A stretch of DNA of 64,000 nucleotides, from contig NC_052392.1 in assembly GCF_009389715.1 (NCBI RefSeq), positions 36,939,360 to 37,003,359 on the forward strand, read 5' to 3'. How positions within the stretch are numbered: the first letter of the stretch is position 1; every line of letters begins with the position of its first letter. The notes below the pieces were generated by a model. That model saw only the letters and a list, made by a program, of their open reading frames with translations. It was not told the DNA's origin and searched no databases. Below are positions 1-12,700 of the stretch, piece by piece. Origin of the DNA: Phoenix dactylifera. Taxonomy: Eukaryota > Streptophyta > Magnoliopsida > Arecales > Arecaceae. A program made the translations under genes and the position numbers.

Positions 1-678
1 AGAAAGGGGGCAGAATCTCCCATTCCCACTACCTTTCTTGGGCGAGTCATTGGAAAAATGAGAGTTAAGTTCAAATATTTGAAGTACGTTCTTTGCAACC
101 TTGGTACATCCATCCCACACATGCCTCATTTCTTGGGAGCCCCCACCTCTTGACCATCTAAATATGTACTTTGATGGAAGTCTGCCTGATGGTGCCGATC
201 AGACGAGAGTAGCGTTTTTCATCAGAGACTATGGTGCCAGACTGATTACAGTAGGAGGATGTTGCTCCTTCGAGGCCTCGGCTTTTAGAGCGGAGCTTAG
301 AACAGCATGGGAGGAGATTTCCTATGCGAGACATGTTTTGCAGGCTGGTTGTATCATTCTAAAGAGAGACTCAGCTTCTCTGATGGCGCGTCTTAGGGTA
401 GAGGGACGAGAAGAGGTGGAGCACCTACTTCTGGGCGATATTAGTCAGATACTACGGAAGTGCTGGATTCTTTAGGTCAAACATGTTCTTCGGAAGGTGA
501 ACCAGGTGGTTGATTGGGTCGCTTCCTTCGCTGCGCACCACTTCCGAGAGTTTCTTTAGACTCAACAGTTTATCATTTCTTTTATTTTGCGTTGGTTGCT
601 TGACTCTGATGTAGCTGGTTGTGCTCATGCTAGGATACTGTGAGCAGCCGTTTCACAAAAAAAAAAAAAAAAAAAAAA
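1..678 (+). mobile_element. 3' end of a LINE (non-LTR retrotransposon): RNase H remnant and poly(A) tail
   Basis: The frame from about 101 to 560 reads as the C-terminal RNase H domain of a plant LINE polyprotein. It has a first acidic motif (YFDGSL), a second (FRAELRTAWEEI), a third (KRDSASL), and a tail of the form VNQVVDWVASFAAHH. An in-frame TAG at 473-475 interrupts the last part, so the copy is dead. A non-coding stretch follows the final stop near 558 and ends in about 20 A at 658-678, as expected for a LINE inserted in + orientation. The 5' part lies outside the window. The target-site duplication cannot be defined without the left end. Confidence 0.75.
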
Positions 679-922
679 TCTAGAGAACATGCCTTTAAAA
701 GTCCTAATAAGGTTAAAAAAACGCCACTTACTCGGCTATATGTGACCCTTCTAGTTGGACGACCATTTTCTAAATATCTACCCGGCAATCTAGACTAACT
801 TGCTGAGGATGTTAGCATGACAATAGCCTTCAGATCTTTGACCAGCATTAGTTTGACAGCAACAGTACTGTTTGTACCGGTTAAATAGTTAAAAATTTTT
901 AAGATAGCAACATCTATTGATA

Positions 923-974
<52 letters not shown>

Positions 975-2400
975 TATTATTATTGGATCAGGCCTTAACG
1001 CCTCACATTTGCTGTACTTCCATTTCTCACCTAATAAACCTGTGGGTGCTCTTCAAACAACCTGCATAGATTGATATATGGAGAAAAGATAATTATACGG
1101 ATAAATACTAAGGTAATATGTAAATGATTGCAATGCAAGAAATAGGTACGAATATGGCTGGTACAAGTTTGAGAATAAAAAATTGTCAATCTTGATTTGA
1201 GATGGTCATATGCTACACATAGCCAAGATAGTTCAACATATCAAACTTAATTTTTTTAGGTATAGGACCTAAATTCAATTAATTTGAACCTAGGTACGAA
1301 AACAGTTCTAGTGTTAAATTAGATGTACGAATATTTGAAATTAGGGTGCAGGTGGGAGTGGTTAAAGATGGATCGATAGGAGAAGCGATGATCTACTTTG
1401 ACTATGGCAATATACAAATACTAGAAGTTGGTACTCATGGTATTAAGATTTCTCCTTATAATCCAAATTAATATTTCGATGTATTTTGATATAATTATCC
1501 GCTTGTGGGCAGCTACCACCAAAACTAGGGCGTGAAGTGATCTTGCGGAGTTGAAAAGCTTATTGCATGGATGGCGTTGTCAACTAGATAAAATGCATAT
1601 GAACATGCATAATTGATTATCCAACTTTTTGCACTATTATATATATATATAAAAGATCAAATGCAAATTGATTGCAACCTAGATATTTTTTGTCCATCTC
1701 TCTAACATGTTAAAATTATTTTTTTTGAGGTTGTGAGGTGGCGGTCCATCTGACTTAGGCAACCGAGGGTTCCCTGCCACATACTCTCCAGTAAGAGGAT
1801 TTCTTCATCTTTATTATTTCAGGTTTTATTCGACGTCAAAGCAAAAATTCAAACACAACTTCCTTTTTCCAACATCACCTCAAGAGCGATCAGTATTGAA
1901 ACCATCGTCACCCAAATATAGTGATTATAAGCTCGTCACTTTGAAAGTATGACCTTCGGCTGATCTTTACGATCTAAATAATCAATCATCCAAACTTTCT
2001 AGCAACTCAGCCAACTAGGCATTTGATTGGGTCAATTCCTAATAGCAATATGCAGAAAAACTATTTTATCTTAGTTTGCTTCTAAAAACCTTTTTTTTTT
2101 TCCTTTGATATCTCAAATATCTTCTAAAAAACCTCAGTATTAATCATGTATGTTGACATAAGTGTATGCACATGTAGTTGCAACCGATACAAGTAAACAT
2201 GACGGTGTACCACGCCAACCATGTGCCGCGCACTCGGAGAAAATTGGTCCTCGTTGCAGAAAAATCTGGCAATAATTGCCGCAAACGGTTGTCCAACGTC
2301 TTAGATTCTTAATTTAGTCTCGAAGTCATGCTGACTCCCGACATCTTGCACCATCCGGTCCATCCGCCATCCCCACTTCCGGCAAGTGTTCGCGACGTCT
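679..2400. other. Intergenic stretch upstream of the NAC gene
   Basis: No gene is recognisable here. The stretch is AT-rich with many stops in all frames and no coherent coding frame. It contains one compound microsatellite (923-984) and otherwise nothing that can be named. Confidence 0.6.
923..984. repeat. Compound microsatellite (TC)n(AC)n(AT)n(ATT)n
   Basis: Runs of TC, then AC, then AT, then ATT follow each other without interruption. It is a simple sequence repeat with no sign of function. Confidence 0.9.
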
Positions 2401-2890
2401 ATCCACTCCGACGTCACGTCTCAAAAGCAAAACCCGAGCAAATATTATTTTTATATTTAAAACGTGCGCTCCGAACCCTCCCTTATCCGCCCCACCTCTC
2501 TTTCCTCGAAGCGCCATGTGTCGACAAGTTACCGACCCACCGCCGTTCTCCACCGGTCCCCGCCGCCCCCGTCCACGTGAGCCCGCGGGCTGTCGCTAGC
2601 GCGGACGCGCGCCCGTCGGCAGGCAGCTCGTGCCACGTCGGCAAGCCGCTCGTGCCATGTCGGCCAGCCAACGTGCGCTTCCGTCCAAAAAGGTGACGTA
2701 AGCCATGACAGAATCGCCCGCGCCGCAATTCCCGCCACTTGTTCCTCCCCTCGCCAGATTCTCGCCACGTGTCCCGGTCCAATGTCCGTGATCCAGCCCG
2801 GCCGACTCCCCCGCGTGTCCTTCTCGAAGCCCCCACACTCCACCCGCGCCTTCATCCACCCCCGCTCCCCTCCCCTCCTTCTATAAATCC
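2400..2890 (+). promoter_or_regulatory. NAC gene promoter with G-box/ABRE-type cores and TATA box
   Basis: A TATAAA lies at 2882-2887, about 70 bp before the chosen start codon. Upstream, in a sharply GC-rich block, are CACGTG cores at 2574-2579 and 2766-2771, the latter in the context CCACGTGTCC that resembles a strong ABRE. Further ACGT cores lie at about 2409-2418 and 2633-2640. Clustered ABRE/G-box elements are typical of abscisic-acid and stress-induced SNAC-type NAC promoters. That this gene is ABA-responsive is inference from motifs only. Confidence 0.6.
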
Positions 2891-2954
2891 AACGCCTCTC
2901 TTGTTTTCCAGGTTTCAAGCTCCATCCCTCCCGATAAAGAGGGGAAAAGGGAGC

Positions 2955-4935
2955 ATGAATCAGGCGGCGAGGAGCGAAAGAGAGGGAGAGATGAGCGGCG
3001 GAGATCTGCGGCTGCCACCAGGGTTCCGCTTCCATCCGACGGACGAGGAGCTCGTGATGCACTACCTCTGCCGGAAATGCGCCGCCCTGCCCCTCGCCGT
3101 GCCCATCATCGCCGATATCGACCTCTATAAGTTCGACCCCTGGCAGCTTCCTGGTATAATAAATACACCGATCTCAACCCTCTGATCCGAATCATACGGT
3201 CCTTAAAATCAGTAGCTGATATATATGTATTCGTTCCTCTTTATATATTTATAGGGCTGGCTTCGTATGGGGAGAAGGAGTGGTATTTCTTCTCGCCGAG
3301 GGAGAGGAAGTATCCGAACGGGTCGAGGCCGAACCGGGCGGCCGGGTCGGGGTACTGGAAAGCGACCGGGGCAGACAAGCCGATCGGGACGCCCAAGCCG
3401 GTGGCGATAAAGAAGGCATTGGTTTTCTACACGGGGAAGGCGCCCAAAGGGGAGAAGACCAACTGGATCATGCACGAGTACCGGCTCGCCGACGTCGACC
3501 GCTCTGCCCGCAAAAGCAACAGCCTCCGGGTACGTACGTATAACTCAGGTCTGTAGGAACTAACTAAACATGTATCATGCCGGATAATACCATACGTATT
3601 GTACCAGTTCGGTATCAATATGAATGATGTACCGATTTTCAGTATATAAAAAAAAAACTCTGTATCATATCGTATCAATATTATGCTAGCATGGTATCGA
3701 TATGATGTCTGATACTAATACGGCGAATTTCAGTGCAACATGAGTACATGGCAGACTTTTGGGAGGCCCAAAATATCTTTTATATTATGGATGATGAACC
3801 GATTTTTTATATGCTAAAAAAATTTTGTATCATATCGATATGGAGTTTGATACAAATACGGCGAATCTCGGTGCAACATGAGTACATCGCAGATTTTTGG
3901 GAGACCCGAAATATCTTCCGGGTTATGCATGATTTATCACAGTGGTAAATAATCGGCGAATCCCGTGATGTGCAGCCGGTAAAATTCTTGCACATACCTT
4001 AGTCGTAGAAACTAGGAAGGATCTTGGAATCACGTAAAAGTAGAACAAGGTTCGTCCAGAATCGATGAACAACGTCCTTGAACCAGAACTCGACACGTAG
4101 CCGAAATAAAAGTGACGCCATGAGCGGCGTGTGGAGAAGATAAGTTGCTGTGCTCGGTTGATGTCACTATAAGGGTCCACCACCTAATCAGGTAGGGTAC
4201 GGCTTGTGATAAGGACTCATAGCGCAGACTTTGTCTTATGCATACGTGTCGCAATTTAAATGGAAGCTTGGCCGGATTAAGCAATGTACGACCCTAGGTT
4301 GCGCTCAACTGGGCCACGACCTGGACGCAACTTGCCGGTAATCTTTTTTCGGTGTGGAAGCATTAGATTCCGTCTGCTTTCTTTCCGTAGTCATAAAATC
4401 CAAGAATACGACTCCAAACAAAGATTATTTTCTTTTAAATCACAACACTAGTTAATTAATGTAATTTTTTTTTACTAACGATTTGAGTGACACGTGTCGC
4501 TCGCAGCTGGACGATTGGGTTCTGTGCCGGATCTACAACAAGAAAGGCGGCGGGGACCAGAAGGCGGCCGGTTCGAGGATGGCTGGGCTGCCGGAGCCGG
4601 AGCCGGAGCCGGAGCGGAAGCCGGTGTTCGCCCAGCACGTGTCGGAGCTGGGGTACTTTGACCCGGCGGAGTCGATGCCGAGGCTGCGCACGGACTCGAG
4701 CTGCTCGGAGCACGTGCTGTCGCCGGAGGTCGCGTGGGAGAGGGAGGTCCAGAGCCAGCCCCGGGCGGCGTGGAGCCAGCGGGAGAAGGCCCTCGAGGTT
4801 CCGGTTACCAACGAGGGTGCTACTGCCTCGGCCGGCGGGGTCGAGTTCTTTCCCCAGCTCGAACCGGTCTCGCTTGAACCGGGTTTCAGAGACCAGTTCC
4901 AGGACATCCTCATGTATCTGGGCAAGCCCTTCTGA
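2955..4935 (+). CDS. NAC-domain transcription factor, SNAC/ATAF-like
   Basis: This is a plant-specific DNA-binding transcription factor that acts in the nucleus. The three-exon model is 2955-3153, 3255-3529 and 4507-4935, with GT-AG introns in phases 1 and 0, giving 300 residues. The NAC domain covers about residues 18-172. Its subdomains are visible in order: A ([15 protein letters not shown]), B ([15 protein letters not shown]), C ([17 protein letters not shown] and [13 protein letters not shown]), D ([26 protein letters not shown]) and E ([14 protein letters not shown]). The C-terminal half is the variable activation region, with a PE repeat (about residues 178-186) and an acidic-aromatic end. 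The start could also be the ATG 12 codons in (2991), where many relatives begin with a short GGD-type leader. The domain matches the ATAF/NAC1 stress group (known for drought, ABA and senescence control). The exact orthologue cannot be named. Confidence 0.93.
3624..3916. repeat. Two imperfect direct repeat units in NAC intron 2
   Basis: Two units (about 3624-3777 and 3791-3916) share the order GATG(T/A)ACCGATTTT, TGTATCATATCG, ATACGGCGAAT, GTGCAACATGAGTACAT, then a TTTTGGGAG-CCC-AAATATCTT end. They lie inside the 977-bp second intron (3530-4506), so the intron grew by tandem duplication of about 150 bp. Similar tracts rich in GGTAC and TACCG words occur at about 51590-51715 and 59896-59960, suggesting a dispersed family. 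The family could not be identified. Confidence 0.7.
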
Positions 4936-5167
4936 ACCGGCACGTGACAGGGAGTACGCACTGCTAATGTACGCCGTAGTGATGGAGTATGTATTGACTC
5001 GGGGTGACTCAGGCGAGCCGCCATGGAATCGGATGGTGTTGGACGGTGATCAGATGGCGATGATGTGGCGGCGATGAGACCGCGTGGCTCCGAGTCGTGG
5101 GTCCGTGTAGTCCTACGTTTAAGGAAGTCTGTGTACATAATTGTTAGTTAGTGTAATGGGCGGGTTA

Positions 5168-5173
5168 AATAAA
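5168..5173 (+). terminator. Probable polyadenylation signal of the NAC gene
   Basis: AATAAA lies 233 bp after the NAC stop codon in a T-rich context, a usual 3' UTR length for this family. It is predicted from the motif and position only. Confidence 0.5.
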
Positions 5174-5250
5174 TTTCATTTCCTGTTTAATTATTTTCTA
5201 TTTAATTCAAAGCTATCATAAGCTAATCCGAGAAAAAAAAAACATCATTG

Positions 5251-5281
<31 letters not shown>

Positions 5282-6600
5282 TGATAGATAAAATTATTTT
5301 TAGCTAAAAGTTAAATATTACAATAGAAAAATAAAAAGACGTACAGAACCACATATTGCGTCGCCTTTTATACTGCACAGCACTTTGAAGAGAATTTTTG
5401 GATACACTAGGAGACCTCTCTTTTACCATTTTGTCAAGTTCTTACTTTTGATGCTGCTGCTTGCACCGATACTAGAATAAGATGAGTAATCGTTATACCA
5501 AACAAAAAAAAAAAAGAAAACTCTAATCAAAACTATTTTAATATACTTAATTTTTTTATTCTATTTTTTTATTTTCAGTCCCAACTTGCAACACTACCAA
5601 ATTCTCCTCCTTTGTTTTATAATGCATCAAACCGAATGAATGTTTTATGCAAGTAAAGAAATAAAATAAGAAGAATTCTTAAAATGCAGCTCGAGTTCCC
5701 TTGGAAATGTCAAGATCTATGAGCACTTGTCTTATTAGATTTTGGTGCAGTTAGGATCATAATACCTCACATCCGTGCAAGTTGAACAAAAATTAATCTT
5801 TTTGCTAACTAGTCATCCTGCTTCTCGAGAATGACCTCAAATGATTGGTCTATATTTTAATAGCCCTACGTCACATCTAGGCTCCAGTGACAATGAGACG
5901 TACACCCGAAATATGGAACAAAACAATGACATTACAAATTTATAAATCATAGGAATCCACTCCATATTAGAATGCATGATGACACAAGCACTAGTGCTCT
6001 AAACGAAGACACTTATAAATTGCACAACCACATTCACTCTCCTTTTAACAATCGGATATAGGGTCACAGAATATTGCTTTCTCTAATTATTTATATGAAG
6101 AACCGAGACGTGCATGCATTCCTGTGAATGCCACATGCTTCTCCAGAGTTGTTGAGAGCAACAAAATCAGGGCCATCCCTAAAGTTCAACAGTTCGAATA
6201 GGATTGCCACTGGCTTCCCTATCTTGCATTGAAACAAGCCTGGTACACCATTCTATCTCAAGCATCAGAGATCCTTATCCAACATTATGCTCCAACACAA
6301 TTGCTCACTAATTACAGCAAAATCCTACTAATAAATCTGCACATTTACCCATTAACCTACCATCCACCACATAAAGAATTCCAAGCACCAGCCTCATCAC
6401 TATGCTTTGCGCTTTCTGCTCACTATGCTTCATTGCCGCATAGATCGTGGCAGGAGTCAAAATTTAATCATGTCCTGCTTCGAGAAGTATCTCTGATTAT
6501 TTCTGAAACAAAAATAGCAAAAGCTATATGAATGAACATGGTCTTCGCAACAAACATAAAATGGGGGAAAACCATGGCAAAAGCAACAAACATTACGACA
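5174..6600. other. Intergenic stretch between the convergent NAC and RING-CH genes
   Basis: AT-rich non-coding sequence. It contains a (TA)n microsatellite at 5254-5281 and nothing else recognisable. The right edge runs into the 3' UTR of the minus-strand RING-CH gene. Confidence 0.6.
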
Positions 6601-6617
6601 GAAGCAGCCAACACTGT

Positions 6618-6623
6618 TTTATT
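6618..6623 (-). terminator. Probable polyadenylation signal of the RING-CH gene
   Basis: On the minus strand AATAAA occurs about 55 nt after the stop codon (6677-6679), within a sequence that no longer codes. Assignment rests on motif and distance. Confidence 0.45.
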
Positions 6624-6676
6624 GCTTGATATTTCTTGCTGTAAACATGATAGCAGCGACAAGGACGGGGAACAGA

Positions 6677-9600
6677 TCATGTGGAGCGGGCATGATGGGT
6701 ACGAGAAGCCCAAACTCCAAAAACAAGAAACCAGAATATGAACAAGATTGCCCAATAGCGCGCTGGTCCATACTTGATTCTTGATAGTACAACCTGTCAT
6801 TAAAAAGAGACTTGCATAATCTTTTATCTACTATATAAGAGGAGCAAACAACCTCATCTAACCAATGGAATGTAATAAAAAGATACTAGCAGCCACGAAA
6901 GAATATAGCTATCGAACAAATGAAAAGTCTCATATATTCTACTACTTTTCCACACTAGCATCATAAATAGAATGATATTTAAGAGAAATAATATGTTTAT
7001 TCACGGGTTGACAAAGCATCATTGGAGTCCCTTGTTACAGGATTAATGACCAGTGCCTGCATCTCCAATTAACTATACAACCTTGTGCTTCCAAGCATTA
7101 GATTCAACAGATATAGCAAGAGAAGCCAAAAATTGGAAAGTAAAATAACATTTGGGGTGCCAACTGGTTAGAGTTAGTCATGTTACTGGGTGTCGGAAAA
7201 CAATGACCCATGTTTCATCCTGCCATGCCCTGATTTTGACCAGGCTTTCTTCCATAATTCTCTCAGGGCACAAGCTGGCACCAATATTCATCTTTTGTCA
7301 TCACCTTGTCCACCACTAGATACATATTAAAACCTTGCCCAAGTCACCACTGGCTTCCAAATGTTGCTAGCACAGTAGATTTAACTGTAAGCCATATAAT
7401 ATTATCAACCAATGTCGACAAAAGCAAGGTTTTGATATTGCCAATCTCAACCCCTTCCCCAGCCAAGATCCGCTTCCTATTCCTTTACCAATCCTGAGCT
7501 TTGACTCCACATGCTCCTTGCCACTATGCTTCCCACTTGCATTTCCTCCAATGTCCAGTTGATGAACTAGGCAAGTCACACGGAGCAATCCAATATCCTG
7601 GGCAAAGTTTTGCTGGAACAATGATAGATAAAATACTGAGGGTAGACAACATTAACTCAAGAAACTTGGTCTAGCACTTAAAGACAATAATACATGACTT
7701 TGGTAATAGAGCCTGTTTTCAGACCCAAACTGGGTTCTGCTTTTGCTCACATTAATGAGGCAACTGCAAATTGTAACCCCATATATCATGCCACTCCCTT
7801 CTTGTTCCAACTCCTGTTCTAGTTCTTGGCTTCCTGGAATCACCAAATTAACTGAAGCAGGATGTACATCCTATAATATGCTCACACTGTCATGATGGAA
7901 AAATTCTGTATTACTCTATATAAATTCTGTACAAACTAATATGGCTTTATTCCCCTCTAAGCATGCCATTGAAGTGAGCCACCATGAAATTTCTTGCCCG
8001 AGGAACCTTTTTTTCCCTTTGTTGGTTACATTATTAGTTGTTTTTGAAAGAGCAAATTTTTCCCAAAAGATCTAGCACAGGAATAGGAAGTTCTCTCCTT
8101 AAGAAAGAAGCACAAATACATATCCACAAGTTTGCCTGATGAGCTACAGATTCATATAGCACAAACTTGATACAGGATCGGTCATAAGATTCCAAAATAG
8201 CTTATCTTTATCCACTGTAAAAGTTCTCAGTGACGCTTTGTTCTCTTAATGCAAACCAATTTTAAGATATAAAATGAACTGTAGATTACAAGCAAAGAAA
8301 TCATATAAGAAATGTTGGGCCAAAAGAAAACATAAATCAAAAGTCAAAATCTTCATTTAACAAAAAAAGGATTAGACATTCAAGAATATAAAACAAAGGA
8401 TTTACTTACAAACCGAAGGAAGATCACAACTGTCAAGGCGCATATACCTCCAAGAAGAATGTGAAGACCATTTTTTGCAGTTTTCTGCAGGTTGGTGAAA
8501 ACTTTGTATGTGAAGCAGCAAAATGTATTAGTAAAGCAAACAATTGTATTTGATTAATGGTTACTGAAAAGTTATACCAATTAACCGTCCATGCCACAAA
8601 ATTATTAGATGTATGCAGATTATGCCTATATATATGACTATACATAGGTCATATGGAAAGGAGAAAGTTAATATGATATGAATAATTGGAATACGTGGAA
8701 TGATTTTGAATGGCTACTGCAAGTTGAACAGTGATATGCAATCATTCCCATGAAAATTGTGACAATTCAAACAGAAATTCCAGCCACCATTATCAGTTGA
8801 AACTTTTAAATTGGCACCAATCAAACGCATACCTTTCCAACATGAGGAGCAATTAACCATGCAAGGGTAACTGTAAGAAGGCCAGTAGCAACTAAAATTC
8901 CTGTAAACTCGATAGCCCATTTAGTTGTTGGATTATCAGGTACCACATTTTCTGTTGGGTTATCAGGCAACTCTTCTACAATTTCTTGTGAAACTGTTAT
9001 GGCATGACTTTGAGGATTGAACCACAATGATATCTCGCTTAGTCTTTGTCTTCGGATAGCAGCAATAGCATCAGGATCTACATCTGAAGCTGTCTCAGTA
9101 GGTACATGTGTAAGCTCCCCCGTAGCTGTCCTCTCCCTTAATGCTTCATAATCCTTCAAGGAAGCCATGATCTTTCTGAAATCTGCAGGCCTTACATTTT
9201 TAGCAACATTTCCACATATCTCACATGTAGTGGATCCATGGCTTATAAACCACTTCAATGCACAGGCATAGTGTGCAAGAGCAAGATCATTTTTGCAGGA
9301 ACATCCTAGTTCAATTAGCATGTCTTGGTGATGATATGAGCCTGATTCTACATCAGTGCTACAAACAAATATCTCCCCTTCAGGGCTTATGAACTCTATA
9401 AATCCAGGAACCCTTCCGCAATTCTTGGAATCTTCATCCTTTTCAGCAATTCTCTTGGGAACCTCATCTTCATTTTTGTTGATTTCTAAAATTTCTTGTG
9501 ATGGGGGGATAATGTCCAAGAAACCTAAGGCAGCATCCCCCCTTCTGTCTGATTCTGCACTATGGCACACCCGACAAAGCAAGAGACCTGCATCCCTATC

Positions 9601-9726
9601 TGTGCTACAATTTGATGCCTGTGATGTATCTGTGCTACATCTTGATGTATGTGACGTATATAACTTCTGACCACTCATGGAAGTGCATGAATTTGTATCA
9701 TTCACTCCACCAGCATGAAACTGCAT
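6677..9726 (-). CDS. RING-CH (RINGv, MARCH-like) membrane E3 ubiquitin ligase
   Basis: Probable membrane-anchored E3 that passes ubiquitin from an E2 to substrates on endomembranes. The coding exons on the minus strand are 9726-8833, 8484-8410 and 6793-6677, all joined in phase 0, giving 361 residues. The C4HC3 zinc ligands are C51, C54, C142, C144, H152, C155, C168 and C171, with the family's CALKWF and CEIC signatures. About 87 residues separate the second and third cysteines, a long loop that, as I recall, plant members of this family share. Three hydrophobic segments follow at about 273-294, 305-323 and 334-351, with the conserved RIKYGPARYWAILF between the last two. The start ATG (9724-9726) lies 17 nt inside an exon whose acceptor is at 9744-9745, so the leader is spliced. 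Upstream sequence in the same frame is stopped. Substrates are unknown. The 1.6-kb last intron (6794-8409) shows nothing recognisable. Confidence 0.88.
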
Positions 9727-9743
9727 ATGTTCTTCTTTGAGGC

Positions 9744-12700
9744 CTGTTGGATAAATTAAAGACTCCTCTAAGGTCAACAGAATCTTCTGAGCTTACTCCT
9801 AAGCAAGTGGCCCACCTGACAGAAAACTTATGGTTGAAACAGTATAACAAGCTAGTAGTATTCCTACATTGCACGAAAAGGAGGCAACCGCACAGCCTTT
9901 ATGACAATTTGAGACAAGTTTTTTTTGCTAACTTGAACATTTAAGATTATCCATGCTTCAGTAACCAAGACAAGTCAGGCATGCCAGTGACTTTAAAAGG
10001 TTGAATGATATTGATGACTGACAGCCCAGTACAGAAACTGAAAACTGCACCAGAAACCAATATCATGTTCGACTACAATTGTTCAGAACTATAATTACAA
10101 AATTACAAAAAAATGTCATCTTACATTTCCTCAAAAATTTTGCAAATTTAAGAAGACTGACGAACAAAAAAGGAAAAAAATTAAAACACTGGATATTCCA
10201 GAAACAGCATTTATCATAACAATATTTCTCAGGAATATAGCTGATAAAAATAAATCCTTACCATGCTTTATAATTTAATTATTTCAGAGACACAAACATA
10301 GAAAGACAGGGAGGGTGGGAGGTCAACTGTTTTAACACTCCAATATGCAAACATTATATCTGGATCTGGTCGCTACTGGAAACAGCGACGGAGAAATACT
10401 AAATCTCACTTCAAACAGATAAACTGATCAATCTCAAATAGACTTTGGCACCAAATGATGTAGTATGTATCTCAAGATTATATCAATTACCCAAAGCCCT
10501 TTTGATGGACAAGTATAAAAGGAACATTTCTGATCCCACAATATACTAATTCTAAGAAAACCACATTATCAACAAACTTTTTTAAGATTTTTAGTAGGAA
10601 TTATCAGAAAGACAAGTTGGAGAACTGGATGTGCAAAGTCAGTATGAGCACCTTGACAGTAAAATACCGAAAGAAAGTATGAGTGCTTTCTCCCATTCCT
10701 CTTGACAAGAGATTGCAGAGGCCCAAGTCCAATCAAAAACAGGGGGAAAAATGAAAGAGAGTACAACCATAGTTCATAGTGTCAGTTTCAAAATGGATAG
10801 TAAACTCCCCATACATAGGTGAACCAAACTGTACTAGATACACCCTCAGTATCAAAATAGGTGCTTCTGGCTGATCCACTTATGTTTTTTCAAAGAGCCC
10901 ATATACCATAGGAGGACATAAAAACCACAAGCTAGTTATCCTTGGAACTTGTGCAATGGGAGCTGGCCAAAAGGCAAGTATTCATATCACAAGCAAGTTA
11001 AGCAAGAGGTCTACAAATCTGACAAAACTAGACAAGGAATAGGTATCCCTCAATATAGTATAAAGCCATATCAATTGACATGAATTGTTGTGGAGCATAT
11101 AACACATCCAATGGCTTTCCCTAAGTGATCTGTGCCAAAAGTATACAATAGTGTTGAAATGGAGTCAGCTTTTAAATTATGATTAAACATACCAAATGCC
11201 TGAAACCATTAGGAGTAAAAAAAATAAACTATTGCCAAGCATAAAGATCCAAGGCCAACCTTTTTTACAGCAACTTATACAAAAAAAAAAATAATAAAAA
11301 AAATGCATGGAATATATTCCATCATTTACATGCACCAACATAGAAAGGAACTGACTAGTTGGTAGGGTCTTGCTTGTGGTGTGGCTGTGCAATGCATTGA
11401 AAAACAATAGTATAATTTATAGTCCAGCTAGCTCCAAATATCCTGCTTTAACATTACTAATTGCGAAACACAGTATAGAATGCAGAACTTTAGTACAACT
11501 AGTCATAGTATGAGCCATTACAAATTACATTACCCCCTAATAATCTGTCAAAATAAATATGTAATTAGCGTCAGGTCTTTTGGATATTATTTACGAACAA
11601 AAAAACAATTGAACAACATTGAAAGCCTTCTCAGCACCCATAGAGTTACGAAACCCAGCTATAAAGCTAGACATGAACAAAAACAAACCTTACTGAGCAT
11701 CCCCTTCTAGAGAGACGGTCTGAGTTGCTATGCTTAGTTTGATGATTTTGATAAAAGACTTTAGATTCTTTTTTAATAAAAAAACTTGTTATTGATTTCA
11801 TCTATTCAACAAATGAATTTAAGGTTTTTGACAAAATCTGGTATGGTTAAACTTAATTCTAATGAAAGCTCCCTTGAGAATAAAGCACTTCCTATTGTTG
11901 TTGCTTGTTCAAAAGGAAAATAAGCTGCACTGCCTCCCAATATTATTTTAAAGAATGTAACTAATGATGACAACAAACATGCTTTATTATGGCTTGCTCT
12001 TCTATCCACTTCAAGCACTGGTCCATGGATGATTTTACCCTTACTGTAGGAGTTAGAAGCATCTCATATGGACATGTTTCTATCATCTTTAATGGGGTGA
12101 CTATGCAATAATAATCATTTCCAAAAAAATTGGTAGAGCACGTAATTGCTTGTGCATGCACTACCTTCCCCCTACTGTATGCAATCTCTTTTTGTGATTA
12201 AGAGTTTGATTTTTGTAGCTTATTTATGGTCCCTTATTTAAAAGGAGAGGCCAAAGATACTGAAAATAATTTAGTAGTCTTTCATCAAGGTATCTTTCTT
12301 TCCTAGGAAAAAGGCCTGCAATTTTTCCCCTTAGAAAATTGAATCTTTCAATCAGTTTTCTTGCAAGTAAAATACATGAACATGAAATCTGCTTTATGTA
12401 GAGGCTAAAATGTTGCAATTTTCATATGCTCCCATAAACAGCAGGAAGAAAGGAACTTCAGCTTTTCCAAAGCATCGCTGTATGCCTTTTTCATTTTTTT
12501 TTTCTCCATCCACCAAATTATCTGCTAACATCTGAACCACTCCTCATACAAAACCTTGATTTCCCTGCTAAAATAAAGAAACCTTTTGCTCTCCAAAGCA
12601 TGGCGATACAGTCAAATTTTTTTTTTCAAAACTTTCATTTTTTTCCCCTTCCAATGCTTTCCCTGCAGAAAAAAGAAAAATGCAACTAACTTCTAGGTTT

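Noticed and set aside
4487-5077. 196-codon Arg/Ser-rich frame on the + strand
   Set aside because: Out-of-frame shadow of the third NAC exon; the true frame completes NAC subdomain E.
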